A DNA stretch of 64,000 bases from Methanococcoides sp. (GTDB taxonomy: Archaea > Halobacteriota > Methanosarcinia > Methanosarcinales > Methanosarcinaceae). The translations under genes and the position numbers were made by a program. The notes under the pieces are model-generated. The model saw only the letters and a list, made by a program, of their open reading frames with translations. It ran no database searches and was not told where the DNA came from. The stretch is from assembly GCA_021108275.1 (NCBI GenBank), contig JAIORD010000028.1:62001-126000 (forward strand), written 5' to 3'. Shown here piece by piece: positions 1-8,222 of this stretch (position 1 is the stretch's first letter; the number at the start of each line of letters is the position of its first letter).

Positions 1-2
1 AT

Positions 3-461
3 AATGAGGACACGAAACCCTATGTGATCTTCAGCCAGCAGGACATTCTTGAACAGCTCAATCAGATCTCCACTGCACTCACCTCGATATTGACAGTTAT
101 TGCACTGATAGCCCTTCTTGTTGGTTCCATTGGTATCACTAATATCATGCTTGTGACGGTCACTGAAAGGACAAAAGAGATAGGTATACTTAAGTCTCTG
201 GGATTCACTTACAGGGATATTCTAACGCTTTTTGTTGTAGAGGCTGCCATCATTGGTTTTTTAGGTGGCATTTTTGGTGTTATCCTGGGAGTTATAGCTT
301 CTTACTTTGTAAATCAGTATATAGATGTGCCATTCGTCTTCCCGATATCTCTTGTCTTCTTGGGCTTTGGGATCGCACTTTTTGTTGGGGTGGCAGCAGG
401 AGTTTATCCTGCCAATAAAGCGGCTAAAATGGATCCGGGGGAATCATTGACCTATGAATGA
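3..461 (+). CDS. ABC transporter permease, FtsX/MacB type (3' part only)
   Basis: The reading frame is open to the left edge, so the true start lies outside the window; the first in-frame GTG at 24 is internal. What remains is the C-terminal FtsX domain: a short cytoplasmic approach helix, then three hydrophobic segments, with the signature VTERTKEIG between the first and second and PANKAAKMDP near the end. The same elements occur in the next gene 15 bases downstream, so these are tandem paralogous permeases of one transporter. The family works with a MacB/LolD-like ATPase to export or mechanically couple to extracytoplasmic substrates. The ATPase gene would be expected just upstream. The substrate cannot be read from the sequence. 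Confidence 0.85.
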   Translation, partial: NEDTKPYVIFSQQDILEQLNQISTALTSILTVIALIALLVGSIGITNIMLVTVTERTKEIGILKSLGFTYRDILTLFVVEAAIIGFLGGIFGVILGVIASYFVNQYIDVPFVFPISLVFLGFGIALFVGVAAGVYPANKAAKMDPGESLTYE

Positions 462-476
462 AAGAGGTGTTCCGGT

Positions 477-1691
477 ATGCTGAAGTTCTCACAGGCTCTA
501 CATCTATCGATCGGTAGTATCAGTAGCTACAAGCTGCGATCTGCACTAACAACTCTTGGTATAATCATAGGGATAGCTGCTGTTGTTGCAAATGTATCTC
601 TTGGTGCCAGTTTTAATCAGTTCTTTGTTGATGAGCTTGGGTCTCAGGGCTCGAACTTCATTGTCATCTATAGTGAGGACATCAATCTATTCTATGACAA
701 TCAGCTTGAAGCTATAAGGAATACTCCAAAGGTCGAAGGCGCTTCCCCTATCCGGCAGCAATTGGCGGGTGTTACTTATATTAGTACGATCAGACAGATC
801 GATATACAAGGGAGCTCGGCCGATTATGAAAAGATCGGCAATATACAGTTGGAGGTTGGGAATTTCTTTTCGGACCAGGATAAGTATACTGCTATATTGG
901 GTTCAGATGTTGCATATGAAAAGTTCGACCAGAAGATATCTTATCGCAATTCCATTGATATCGAGTTCATACGCAGGGATGGTACACCTGTATCACACAG
1001 TTTCAAAGTAATTGGTATCATTGATAGTCCGGATACTACTTTTATACAGACCGGGGCCGAATCCGATGTAAGGATATTCATTCCCATAGATACGATGAAC
1101 GAGATGCTGGGAATTGAAGATTATGGGGGATTTTCAATAACAGTTGAAGATGCTGAATCGGTACGTCCTGTTTCTGATGAGATCGATAAGAAGATCGCCA
1201 GAAGCTTGGGAGTTTCTGAAAGGGAGCTTGATAATGAGGATGTAAAGCCCTATACCATATTCAATCAGGCTGATATTCTCGATCAGCTTGATGAGCTCTC
1301 AACTGGTCTGACATCTCTTTTTATCTCAGTTGCACTTATCTCATTGATAGTCGGGTCTATTGGGATCATGAACATTATGCTCGTGACCGTTACCGAAAGG
1401 ACAAAAGAGATCGGTCTGTTAAGGTCATTGGGTTTTACGAGGTCCAATATCCTTTCCCTTTTTATCACAGAATCAATAATACTTGGGCTCATTGGGGGGA
1501 TCTTGGGGACGATATTGGGTTTAGTCGGCTCTTATGCTGCAGTGACCATCCTTGGTCTGCCTTATATTTTCCCCATGTACCTTTTTGTTCTGGGCGTTGG
1601 CATAGCAGTTGGTGTAGGTCTGATAGCAGGTGTTTATCCTGCAAATAAAGCTTCAAAGCTTGATCCTGTGGAGTCTTTAAGAAAGGGCTAA
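477..1691 (+). CDS. ABC transporter permease, FtsX/MacB type
   Basis: This 404-residue protein has the full MacB-like permease architecture: an N-terminal membrane segment at about residues 20-45, a large extracytoplasmic MacB periplasmic-core-like domain at about 50-250, and a C-terminal FtsX domain with three membrane segments. The motifs VTERTKEIG and PANKASKLDP match those of the preceding gene, and the segment NEDVKPYTIFNQADI is nearly shared, showing recent duplication and divergence. The ATG at 477 has AGGTG a few bases upstream. It is transcribed with the preceding gene (15-base gap). Role as a membrane subunit of an exporter is established for the family; the substrate is unknown. 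Confidence 0.88.
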   Translation: MLKFSQALHLSIGSISSYKLRSALTTLGIIIGIAAVVANVSLGASFNQFFVDELGSQGSNFIVIYSEDINLFYDNQLEAIRNTPKVEGASPIRQQLAGVTYISTIRQIDIQGSSADYEKIGNIQLEVGNFFSDQDKYTAILGSDVAYEKFDQKISYRNSIDIEFIRRDGTPVSHSFKVIGIIDSPDTTFIQTGAESDVRIFIPIDTMNEMLGIEDYGGFSITVEDAESVRPVSDEIDKKIARSLGVSERELDNEDVKPYTIFNQADILDQLDELSTGLTSLFISVALISLIVGSIGIMNIMLVTVTERTKEIGLLRSLGFTRSNILSLFITESIILGLIGGILGTILGLVGSYAAVTILGLPYIFPMYLFVLGVGIAVGVGLIAGVYPANKASKLDPVESLRKG

Positions 1692-1776
1692 TATAAAGCA
1701 TATCTTATAGATGGATCATTTTATTCGTAGATGGCTTTTTGTAGCTGGATGCCTAAAATAAATGTGAGGTACAAAA

Positions 1777-2259
1777 ATGGCTAAAACATCACTTTCAGTT
1801 GGAGAAACAGCCCCACAACTCAGCCTTCCAGATCCAGAAGGCAATGAGATATCTTTGGAGGAGCTTAAAGGAAAATGGGTAGTCCTTTATTTCTATCCAA
1901 AGGACAACACATCTGGCTGCAGTATAGAGGCCATGGAATTCACAAAGCTAAAAGATGATTTCGAAAAAGAAAATGCTCTTGTGATCGGTGTCAGCAAAGA
2001 CAACCAAGCATCACACAAAAAGTTCATCGATAAGAAGGAACTGGGAATCACTCTTCTTTCAGACGAAGATACTGAGGTTCAGCAAAGTTATGATGTTTGG
2101 CATTTGAAGAAAATGGCAGGTCGGGAATATATGGGTACTGTCAGGACGACCTTCCTTATAGATCCGGAAGGGAATATCGCGAAGGTATGGGATAAGGTCA
2201 AGGCTAAAGGGCATGCAATGGAAGTATTTGATGAGCTGAAGAAGATCAAAGCGGAATGA
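1777..2259 (+). CDS. Peroxiredoxin, Bcp/PrxQ family
   Basis: A 160-residue thioredoxin-fold peroxidase that reduces hydrogen peroxide and organic peroxides in the cytoplasm. The active-site pattern PxxxTxxC is present, with the peroxidatic cysteine at about residue 48 in the context PKDNTSGC. The rest of the family core follows, including VSKDNQASHKKF and RTTFLIDPEG. No other cysteine exists in the protein, so it lacks the resolving cysteine found five residues on in many Bcp enzymes and would act as a 1-Cys enzyme needing an external thiol. It stands alone with its own GAGGT ribosome site and a T-rich tail after the stop. Electron donor not evident from neighbours. Confidence 0.92.
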   Translation: MAKTSLSVGETAPQLSLPDPEGNEISLEELKGKWVVLYFYPKDNTSGCSIEAMEFTKLKDDFEKENALVIGVSKDNQASHKKFIDKKELGITLLSDEDTEVQQSYDVWHLKKMAGREYMGTVRTTFLIDPEGNIAKVWDKVKAKGHAMEVFDELKKIKAE

Positions 2260-2297
2260 TCCATTCGTTCCTTCTTTATCATTTTAACTTTCCTTGT

Positions 2298-3557
2298 TTA
2301 TTTTTCTGTTTCTTCTTTTATTTCCTTTTCAAAAGAAAGCATTCTGAAGGACAGCAGGAACACTGTGTAAATAATCACTGCAGCTATTATAAACGCCCTT
2401 CCTCCAAATATCTCATAGAAGAATCCTCCTAATATCAGTCCTAAAATACTGGCCAGGCTTGAAAAACTGCTGGCAAAACCCTGTACTGCACCCTGATGAT
2501 CTTCACCGGCAAGCTTTGAGATTATGGACAGGATCGAAGGCCACATGATACCGTTACCAAGTGCAAAAAAGGCAGCTGCAAGATATGTAAGGGCAACGTT
2601 CCCGGATGCAAGCAGGACGAAATTCGTACCAAGAATAACACTTCCGGCTATGGCAAGGTGAACATCTGCATACTTCTTCACTGCTCGACTAAGTATAGGT
2701 CCCTGTACTATTATCATAAGGATCCCAAGTACTGAGAAATATATTCCCATTTCAGCAACTGTCCATTGAAGGGATCTTATGGCATGAAGCGGGAATGCTG
2801 TATAGAATATATTGAATCCAAAAAAGATCAGGAAATATAGCAACAACATGTATGGTATGTTCTTTATTCCTATCACTTCTCTGAAACTGATCTTCTTTGT
2901 TGTCTTTATTATGCATTGCTTTGATTCCGGTAGATATAGCAGTATCACAATAGTTCCTACCAGGGATATGAGGGCAGCAGCAAGTACTGGGATAAGTTCT
3001 TTGTAGATCGTTATGCTAAGCAGTCCTGCAAGTGCCGGTCCTATTATGAATCCCAGGTTTGCGGAAATGGACATTTTCCCAAAGTTCTTGCTACGGTCCT
3101 TTTCTTCGGTTATGTCTGCAAGGTAAGCATTTGCTACGGCTATATTTCCTCCCGTAAGCCCGTCAAAGCTCCTTGCTATGAAAAGGATGAGAAGGGGTAT
3201 TGTGATGATAAATGATCCAAAGACCGTGGAATCCACGGTGATCAGGGTTTTCAAAGGAGTGAAAAATGCAAGCAGGAATATTATCCAGGACAATAATGTT
3301 CCTGCCTGGGTTATGAACAGTATCTTCTTCCTTCCGTGAATGTCAGACAATCTTCCAAGTATAGGTGCCCCTATTAGCTGGAAAGCCGGATACATAGCAC
3401 CGATGAAACCGTAAACGATGGCGTTCCCCCCAAACTGATCTACCAGGAAAACAAGGAATGGGATGACTATTCCAAAACCAAGGGTGTCGATGAAGGTTAT
3501 GAGAAGTAAGGGAAAAAGTCTCAGCTTCTTTGGTTTGCAGTCATTTTCATTCATCAA
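2298..3557 (-). CDS. MFS transporter, drug-exporter-like (TetA-type)
   Basis: A 419-residue integral membrane protein with about twelve hydrophobic segments in two six-helix halves. The family motif A appears in the first cytoplasmic loop as GRLSDIHGRKK, and the segment DGLTGGNIAVANAYLAD resembles motif C-like positions in TetA-type exporters. It would use the proton gradient to export a small compound. The gene converges on the peroxiredoxin gene and is divergent from the SPFH gene, so it is its own unit. The substrate cannot be assigned; similarity to tetracycline exporters does not by itself imply drug resistance. Confidence 0.85.
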   Translation of the reverse strand: MMNENDCKPKKLRLFPLLLITFIDTLGFGIVIPFLVFLVDQFGGNAIVYGFIGAMYPAFQLIGAPILGRLSDIHGRKKILFITQAGTLLSWIIFLLAFFTPLKTLITVDSTVFGSFIITIPLLILFIARSFDGLTGGNIAVANAYLADITEEKDRSKNFGKMSISANLGFIIGPALAGLLSITIYKELIPVLAAALISLVGTIVILLYLPESKQCIIKTTKKISFREVIGIKNIPYMLLLYFLIFFGFNIFYTAFPLHAIRSLQWTVAEMGIYFSVLGILMIIVQGPILSRAVKKYADVHLAIAGSVILGTNFVLLASGNVALTYLAAAFFALGNGIMWPSILSIISKLAGEDHQGAVQGFASSFSSLASILGLILGGFFYEIFGGRAFIIAAVIIYTVFLLSFRMLSFEKEIKEETEK

Positions 3558-3740
3558 TATTTAGTATCTGTTTCTATTTATTTATAGGTTCCATGCTCCA
3601 TTTCTACACTTGATGATAACCACATCTAGCGGACAAATTTATCTATTATAACTTCCATAATTTAATTCCAAGGACTCCACAATAGTCTGGAATCGGTCAA
3701 TCTTCATTTAATCTTATACTGAAAATAAGGAGTGATGTCT

Positions 3741-4646
3741 ATGTCTATGTCTTTCGAAGAAAAATCGCAGAGAATGTCAAATAGAGAACTTAGATCAAAC
3801 CCGATCATTTTTGCACAGATCAGACCGATTGAATATGGTGTGGTCGAGCGTTTTGGTAAATTCACAAAGGTACTTGAACCCGGATTACATTTTTTGATCC
3901 CATTCGTGGATAAAGTAAGGATCGTGAACATTACCGAACAAATGGTGGATGTCGATCCGCAGATGGTTATCACAAGTGACAAATTGAACGCAATTGTTGA
4001 TGCCGTAGTTTATTATAAGGTAAAGGATCCCCAGGCTGCTCTTTATCACGTAGATGACCATAAACGTCAGCTTTCCTCACTTGCACGAACCACACTTAGG
4101 GCGGTTATTGGTAAAATGACATTGACCGATGCGAACGAGAACCGTGCTGAAATAAACGATAGTGTGGAACAAATATTAAACGAGGAAACAAAAAGCTATG
4201 GTGTGGATATTCTTCGTGTTGAGATTCAAAGAATTGAACCCCCTCAGGATGTCCAAGAGGCAATGAACGAAGTCGTGAAAGCAAACAACAAAAAGATTGC
4301 TGCTGCTGATTTTGCGAATGCTGCTGAAATTGAGGCAGATGGTTTCAAACGTGCGGAGATCAAGAAGGCCGAAGGGCTCAAAGAAGCCGCAATTCTCGAA
4401 GCGAACGGGCAGGCGTATGCAATAACAGCAGTCGCAAAAGCCGATGCAGAACAAATAAAGCTGGTCAACGAATCAATTCAAAAATACTTTGTTGATAATG
4501 CAATCGATTATAAGAAACTTGAATCAACCGTTGCTGCACTGAAAAACGGAACCAAGATCATCGTTGGTACAGATACAGAACTTGTCAATGTGATCAGTGA
4601 TGCTTCTGGAGTTGTACCAATACCTACACAAAAAGAAATGATATGA
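3741..4646 (+). CDS. SPFH/band 7 domain protein
   Basis: About 302 residues of the SPFH (stomatin/prohibitin/flotillin/HflC) family. The band 7 core begins around RPIEYGVVERFGKFTKVLEPGL and continues through the QMVDVDPQMVIT and YYKVKDP segments, followed by a long alanine/glutamate-rich helical region typical of oligomerising SPFH proteins. Four candidate starts lie close together (GTG 3732, ATG 3735, 3741, 3747). The AAGGAG at 3727-3732 is best spaced for 3741. Unusually, there is no clear N-terminal membrane helix; the stretch before the core is only weakly hydrophobic. Family members scaffold membrane proteases or lipid domains. No NfeD-type partner gene is adjacent. Confidence 0.85.
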   Translation: MSMSFEEKSQRMSNRELRSNPIIFAQIRPIEYGVVERFGKFTKVLEPGLHFLIPFVDKVRIVNITEQMVDVDPQMVITSDKLNAIVDAVVYYKVKDPQAALYHVDDHKRQLSSLARTTLRAVIGKMTLTDANENRAEINDSVEQILNEETKSYGVDILRVEIQRIEPPQDVQEAMNEVVKANNKKIAAADFANAAEIEADGFKRAEIKKAEGLKEAAILEANGQAYAITAVAKADAEQIKLVNESIQKYFVDNAIDYKKLESTVAALKNGTKIIVGTDTELVNVISDASGVVPIPTQKEMI

Positions 4647-4695
4647 TACAAAATGCCAGTCGAAAGACGAGGGAATTTTGGGAAGGGGATCTCTA

Positions 4696-4713
4696 CAGAA
4701 CCAATTGGTTTTG
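4696..4713. terminator. Palindrome between convergent genes, likely bidirectional terminator
   Basis: The sequence CAGAACCAATTGGTTTTG is self-complementary with one G-T pair and is followed by a T-rich run on the plus strand. It sits between the convergent SPFH and CDC48 genes. Confidence 0.5.
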
Positions 4714-4736
4714 TGTTTGATATCTCTCAATAAGTA

Positions 4737-7031
4737 TCAACCATAGACAGGACTCTCGATTTCCCTTGATCTCTTGGTCTGAAGGTCGCCTTTAAGGTTC
4801 TCGTAATATTTCATGGTGTCAGAGGTAACTGATGTTGCTGTTTCATCGATCGCTTTCAGGAAGTGCTTCTGTGAGACCTCTTTTGCCATGAGGTCTTCAC
4901 GAAGGGCAAAGCGTCCTGCTTTTTTACAGACTGCTGCAACATCAGCTCCTGTATACTTGTCTGTTGAAGTAACCAGTTCATCTATATTTACATCATTTGC
5001 AAGTGCCATTTTTCTGGTATGGACCTCAAATATCTTACGCCGGGCTGGCAGATCTGGCACAGGGACAAGTATCATTTCATCAAATCTTCCCGGGCGGATC
5101 AGTGCCGGATCGATGATATCAGGTCTGTTCGTAGCACCTACTATCACAACACCGTGTAACTCTTCAAGACCGTCAAGCTCTGAGAGTAGCTGGTTCACGA
5201 TACGTTCGGTAACCTGCGGTTCTCCCATCGCTCCTCCGCGTATGGGTGCAAGGGCATCAAGCTCATCAAGGAAAACAATGGATGGTGCAACCTGGCGGGC
5301 ACGGGCAAATATCTCTGAGATGTGCTTTTCAGATTCTCCATACCACTTTGAAAGCAGGTCGCTTCCTTTTGCGGTTATAAAATTAGCTTTTGATTCATGA
5401 GCGATGGCCTTTGCCAGCATGGTCTTGCCGGTTCCCGGTGGCCCATACAGCAAAACTCCCTTTGGAGATTCTACTCCGATACGCTGGAACGATTCCGGAT
5501 TTTTAAGAGGCCATTCAACAGCTTCCTTGAGCAGTTCCTTGACATCTTCCAATCCCCCTACGTCGTCCCATCCCACATTTGGCGTCTCGATCATGATCTC
5601 ACGCATGGCGGATGGTTCCACATCTTTCTGTGCTAACTTGAAATCTTCCGATGTCACGCTGAGCTTTTCAAGGATCTCAACCGGGATGTGTTCATCTTCA
5701 AGGTTGATCTGGGGAAGGACCTTCCTGAGGGTGCTCATTGCCGCTTCCCGACAAAGTGCTGCAATGTCCGCTCCCACGAACCCATAGGTAGTTTCAGCCA
5801 GTGCCTTAAGGTCCACATCATCTGCCAGTGGCATCCCTCGGGTGTGTATCTGGAATATTTCCAGTCGCCCATCCTGATCAGGTACATGCAAAACTATCTC
5901 ACGATCGAACCTCCCGGGACGGCGCAGGGCCATATCCAGGGCTTCCGGACGGTTGGTTGCACCAATGACTATTACATTCTTCCTCTCTTTCAGCCCGTCC
6001 ATCAATGAAAGAAGCTGTGAGACGACCCTCCTTTCTACCTCTCCTGTGACCTCTGCTCTCTTCGGTGCGATGGAATCGATCTCATCAAGGAATATGATCG
6101 CAGGTGCATTCTGTTCGGCATCATCAAAGATCTCACGTATCTGATGCTCGGACTCGCCATAGTATTTTGACATGATCTCGGGACCGTTGATAGATACGAA
6201 ATAAGCATCAGATTCATTGGCAACTGCCCTTGCCAGCATTGTCTTGCCGGTCCCGGGAGGGCCATGCAGCAGTACTCCCCTTGGTGGTTCTATGCCCAGC
6301 CTGTCAAATAGTTCCGGATGCTTTAACGGAAGCTCTATAATCTCTCTTATTTTGGAAATTGCTGGTTTGATACCACCCAGATCCTCATACATCACAGTTG
6401 GTATCGACTGCTCCGGGGGAAGTTCTACAGCTTCAGGCAGCAGTTGAAGTTCTGTCAGATCAGTGATCTTTACAATGCCCTTTGGAGATGTTGAGATCAC
6501 CTGCATCTTTATCTCACCCAGGCCGAACGAGTAATCAAATAGGTCACTGAACATGTCCTCTAACATCATGCTTCTGGCAGGCTCGCTCTTTGATCTCTTG
6601 AAATTTGTTGTAGAGATAAAATCCCCTTTTGACACGGTCCGATTCCTAAAAACAGATGCAAGTATATCACTTGAAGCTGAGATGTGCATTCCTTTGCTCA
6701 CAGGTGCGAGAGTGACCTTAATTGCTTCCTTCCACTCCGCTTTTCTAACTTCGATATGATCTCCTATGCTGATCTTTGCATTGGCACGCATAAGGCCATC
6801 CATTCGGATGACATCAAGCCCGGCATCTACTGGATCAGTATTTATCGCCAGTGCTGATGTCTTACGTCCCCCCTCTATCTCCACTACCCCATATTCTGCA
6901 ACATCGATCTTTTCCCTGTGTTTCGAATCGATACGCACAATACCTTTACCTACATCTTCCTGGGTCGCCTCAGCTACCTTCAGTTTGATGCTATCCCCGT
7001 TCGAATTACCTTTTTCTATACTCAACGGCAT
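4737..7031 (-). CDS. cdc48: CDC48/VAT-type AAA+ unfoldase
   Basis: A double-ring AAA ATPase of about 764 residues. The N domain (about the first 185 residues) carries the double-psi barrel and 4-beta parts. Two ATPase modules follow, each with Walker A GPPGTGKT and Walker B motifs ([14 protein letters not shown] in D1, [15 protein letters not shown] in D2), plus GATNRP sensor motifs. It unfolds proteins for degradation or disassembles complexes. The last three residues are VYG, a hydrophobic-Tyr-X (HbYX) ending of the kind that docks ATPases on the 20S proteasome; the alpha subunit gene is at 52127. The start was set at 7031 because GGAG is about eight bases upstream, whereas the ATG at 7046 abuts it. 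Confidence 0.95.
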   Translation of the reverse strand: MPLSIEKGNSNGDSIKLKVAEATQEDVGKGIVRIDSKHREKIDVAEYGVVEIEGGRKTSALAINTDPVDAGLDVIRMDGLMRANAKISIGDHIEVRKAEWKEAIKVTLAPVSKGMHISASSDILASVFRNRTVSKGDFISTTNFKRSKSEPARSMMLEDMFSDLFDYSFGLGEIKMQVISTSPKGIVKITDLTELQLLPEAVELPPEQSIPTVMYEDLGGIKPAISKIREIIELPLKHPELFDRLGIEPPRGVLLHGPPGTGKTMLARAVANESDAYFVSINGPEIMSKYYGESEHQIREIFDDAEQNAPAIIFLDEIDSIAPKRAEVTGEVERRVVSQLLSLMDGLKERKNVIVIGATNRPEALDMALRRPGRFDREIVLHVPDQDGRLEIFQIHTRGMPLADDVDLKALAETTYGFVGADIAALCREAAMSTLRKVLPQINLEDEHIPVEILEKLSVTSEDFKLAQKDVEPSAMREIMIETPNVGWDDVGGLEDVKELLKEAVEWPLKNPESFQRIGVESPKGVLLYGPPGTGKTMLAKAIAHESKANFITAKGSDLLSKWYGESEKHISEIFARARQVAPSIVFLDELDALAPIRGGAMGEPQVTERIVNQLLSELDGLEELHGVVIVGATNRPDIIDPALIRPGRFDEMILVPVPDLPARRKIFEVHTRKMALANDVNIDELVTSTDKYTGADVAAVCKKAGRFALREDLMAKEVSQKHFLKAIDETATSVTSDTMKYYENLKGDLQTKRSREIESPVYG

Positions 7032-7054
7032 CCACCCATCTCCCACAGATGACC

Positions 7055-7064
7055 TTTATATATA
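7055..7064 (-). promoter_or_regulatory. TATA box of the CDC48 gene
   Basis: A perfect-looking archaeal TATA element (TATATATAAA on the minus strand). Its centre is about 27 bases from the chosen ATG, so the message may be leaderless or have only a few leader bases. Confidence 0.55.
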
Positions 7065-7257
7065 GTTACAATATGTCAACTTCCTGTATTTATCATTGTT
7101 TGGAAATGATGTGGTAAAGAAATTTGTTGGTACTGAATTTAACAATCGTACATTTTTTGACAAATTACACATAAATGTCAGGTATAAGCAGTTACACTTC
7201 ACAAGCGTTCATAATTTGACATTCTTGAATGAAATGTAAAACTTAGGAGTTGATTCT

Positions 7258-7341
7258 ATGGGTGATAAGCCGTTTACTCTCAATGCTCATATTGGGGAAA
7301 GGTTGGAAGGGTGGGAACAGGTAGTTTCTGTTGTTTCATGA
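7258..7341 (+). CDS. Tiny ORF, copy 1 of a dispersed small-ORF repeat (27 aa)
   Basis: The ATG is preceded at good spacing by AGGAG. The peptide begins MGDKPFTLNAHIGERLEGWE and then ends after seven further residues. About 100 bases upstream of the ATG are also shared with the copy at 8042. A third copy at 21889 shares about 50 bases upstream of its start position. Codons that differ between copies are often synonymous (CCG/CCA, ACT/ACC, AGG/AGA/CGC), which suggests past selection on the peptide. It may be a real micro-protein or the front end of a truncated longer gene. I do not recognise the family. Confidence 0.4.
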   Translation: MGDKPFTLNAHIGERLEGWEQVVSVVS

Positions 7342-7481
7342 TGGAAATAATATTTTCCACACAAATAATATATATATGATTATTCGCTTTTAGGAAAGAC
7401 GATTTTTACAGAGCTAAGTTCTTTTTTGTTACCAGGTTGTATATCAAAATAAATTAATAGTTTTAAAACATATTATTTATT

Positions 7482-7503
7482 ACCGTACCATAAATAGTAC
7501 GGT
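7482..7503. other. Inverted repeat ACCGTAC-8-GTACGGT in AT-rich intergenic DNA
   Basis: Seven-base perfect arms flank an eight-base AT loop. It lies in the roughly 1.2-kb gap between the CDC48 and surface-protein genes. It could be a protein-binding site or an RNA hairpin. No transcript boundary is visible. Confidence 0.35.
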
Positions 7504-7556
7504 GAGGCAGTGAATCAGAAGGTAGAACGCCATTGGGTGTGAAAGCCCATAAATAT

Positions 7557-7667
7557 TCAAAGTTTATTTGGCATTTGTAAATCCTTTAGATTGACCTCAT
7601 ACATCGGGACAGGGTCGCCCAATGATTGCATGATGAGGTCGGCAATTCGATCCCTGATCACTGCCAT
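7557..7667 (-). CDS. Possible small ORF or gene fragment (36 aa)
   Basis: An ATG-initiated frame of 36 codons with protein-like composition (it starts MAVIRDRIADLIMQSLGDPV and ends with DLQMPNKL). No Shine-Dalgarno site precedes the ATG, and two TAG stops lie just upstream in frame. It may be a leftover of a longer gene. I do not recognise a family. Confidence 0.25.
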   Translation of the reverse strand: MAVIRDRIADLIMQSLGDPVPMYEVNLKDLQMPNKL

Positions 7668-7837
7668 TAAATTACTATCCTACTATTTATTTTCAATCAC
7701 CTTTGGCTTTATTTTTGCATCAATCTCTATATTCCTTGATGATTTCTTCGAATTTCAAATATATGTGTTGCCATTTTGTAGTACGAATAATTGGCTGTGC
7801 GATATAGCCACAAAACCCCGTTGCCATATTTTACTTT

Positions 7838-7903
7838 GTATATATCCCCTACTTGTTATGCGAGGGATTAGATTTGAACCTACAAATCTATCTAAGTCTT
7901 AAT
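7838..7903. repeat. Two-hairpin repeat resembling a tRNA 3' end, copy A
   Basis: The order is ATCCC-loop-GGGAT, then AGATTTG-loop-CAAATCT, then AAGTCTTAAT. Read on the minus strand, GGTTCAAATC followed by a pyrimidine-rich acceptor-like strand looks like the T-arm and 3' acceptor strand of a tRNA. It is about 85% identical by eye to copy B at 13655; copies C and D lie at 25959 and 26034. No D or anticodon arm is present. Confidence 0.5.
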
Positions 7904-8041
7904 ATCAATCTTCCTTGTTTAGATGTCAAATATTGAAGAATTACAAATGTACATAAAAGGACAGATATAAGCAGTTAGACTTTACAAGCGTTCATAATTT
8001 GACATTCTTGAATGAAATGTTAAAAATAAGGAGTTGATGCT

Positions 8042-8171
8042 ATGAGCGATAAGCCATTTACTCTCAATGCTCATGTAAGGGAGAGATTGGAGATGTGGGA
8101 AGGTTACTGCTGAGTTTAACGCTATGATGAAATTAATCAGAGATTTCACGAATGTCCGAGTTCTGTTCTAA
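8042..8171 (+). pseudogene. Tiny-ORF repeat copy 2, frameshifted
   Basis: The ATG follows AAGGAG and the frame begins MSDKPFTLNAHVRERLEMWE, then stops at 8111-8113. One base change in frame near 8100 would join it to a second open stretch that reads KVTAEFNAMMKLIRDF and ends with TAA at 8169-8171, giving a protein of about 43 residues. This suggests that the ancestral gene was longer than the surviving 23-codon frame. Upstream sequence matches copy 1 for about 100 bases. Function unknown. Confidence 0.4.
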
Positions 8172-8222
8172 CACTAAAAAACCCAACAACGTCATAAAAG
8201 AGAAAAAAGAGAAAGTGAAGCA

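Noticed and set aside
4813-7065. Several plus-strand open frames opposite CDC48
   Set aside because: They mirror the CDC48 codons on the other strand, have no ribosome sites and no family pattern.
7591-7902. A 103-codon plus-strand frame in the gap after CDC48
   Set aside because: It reads through the tRNA-like repeat copy A and lacks a ribosome site; composition is not protein-like.
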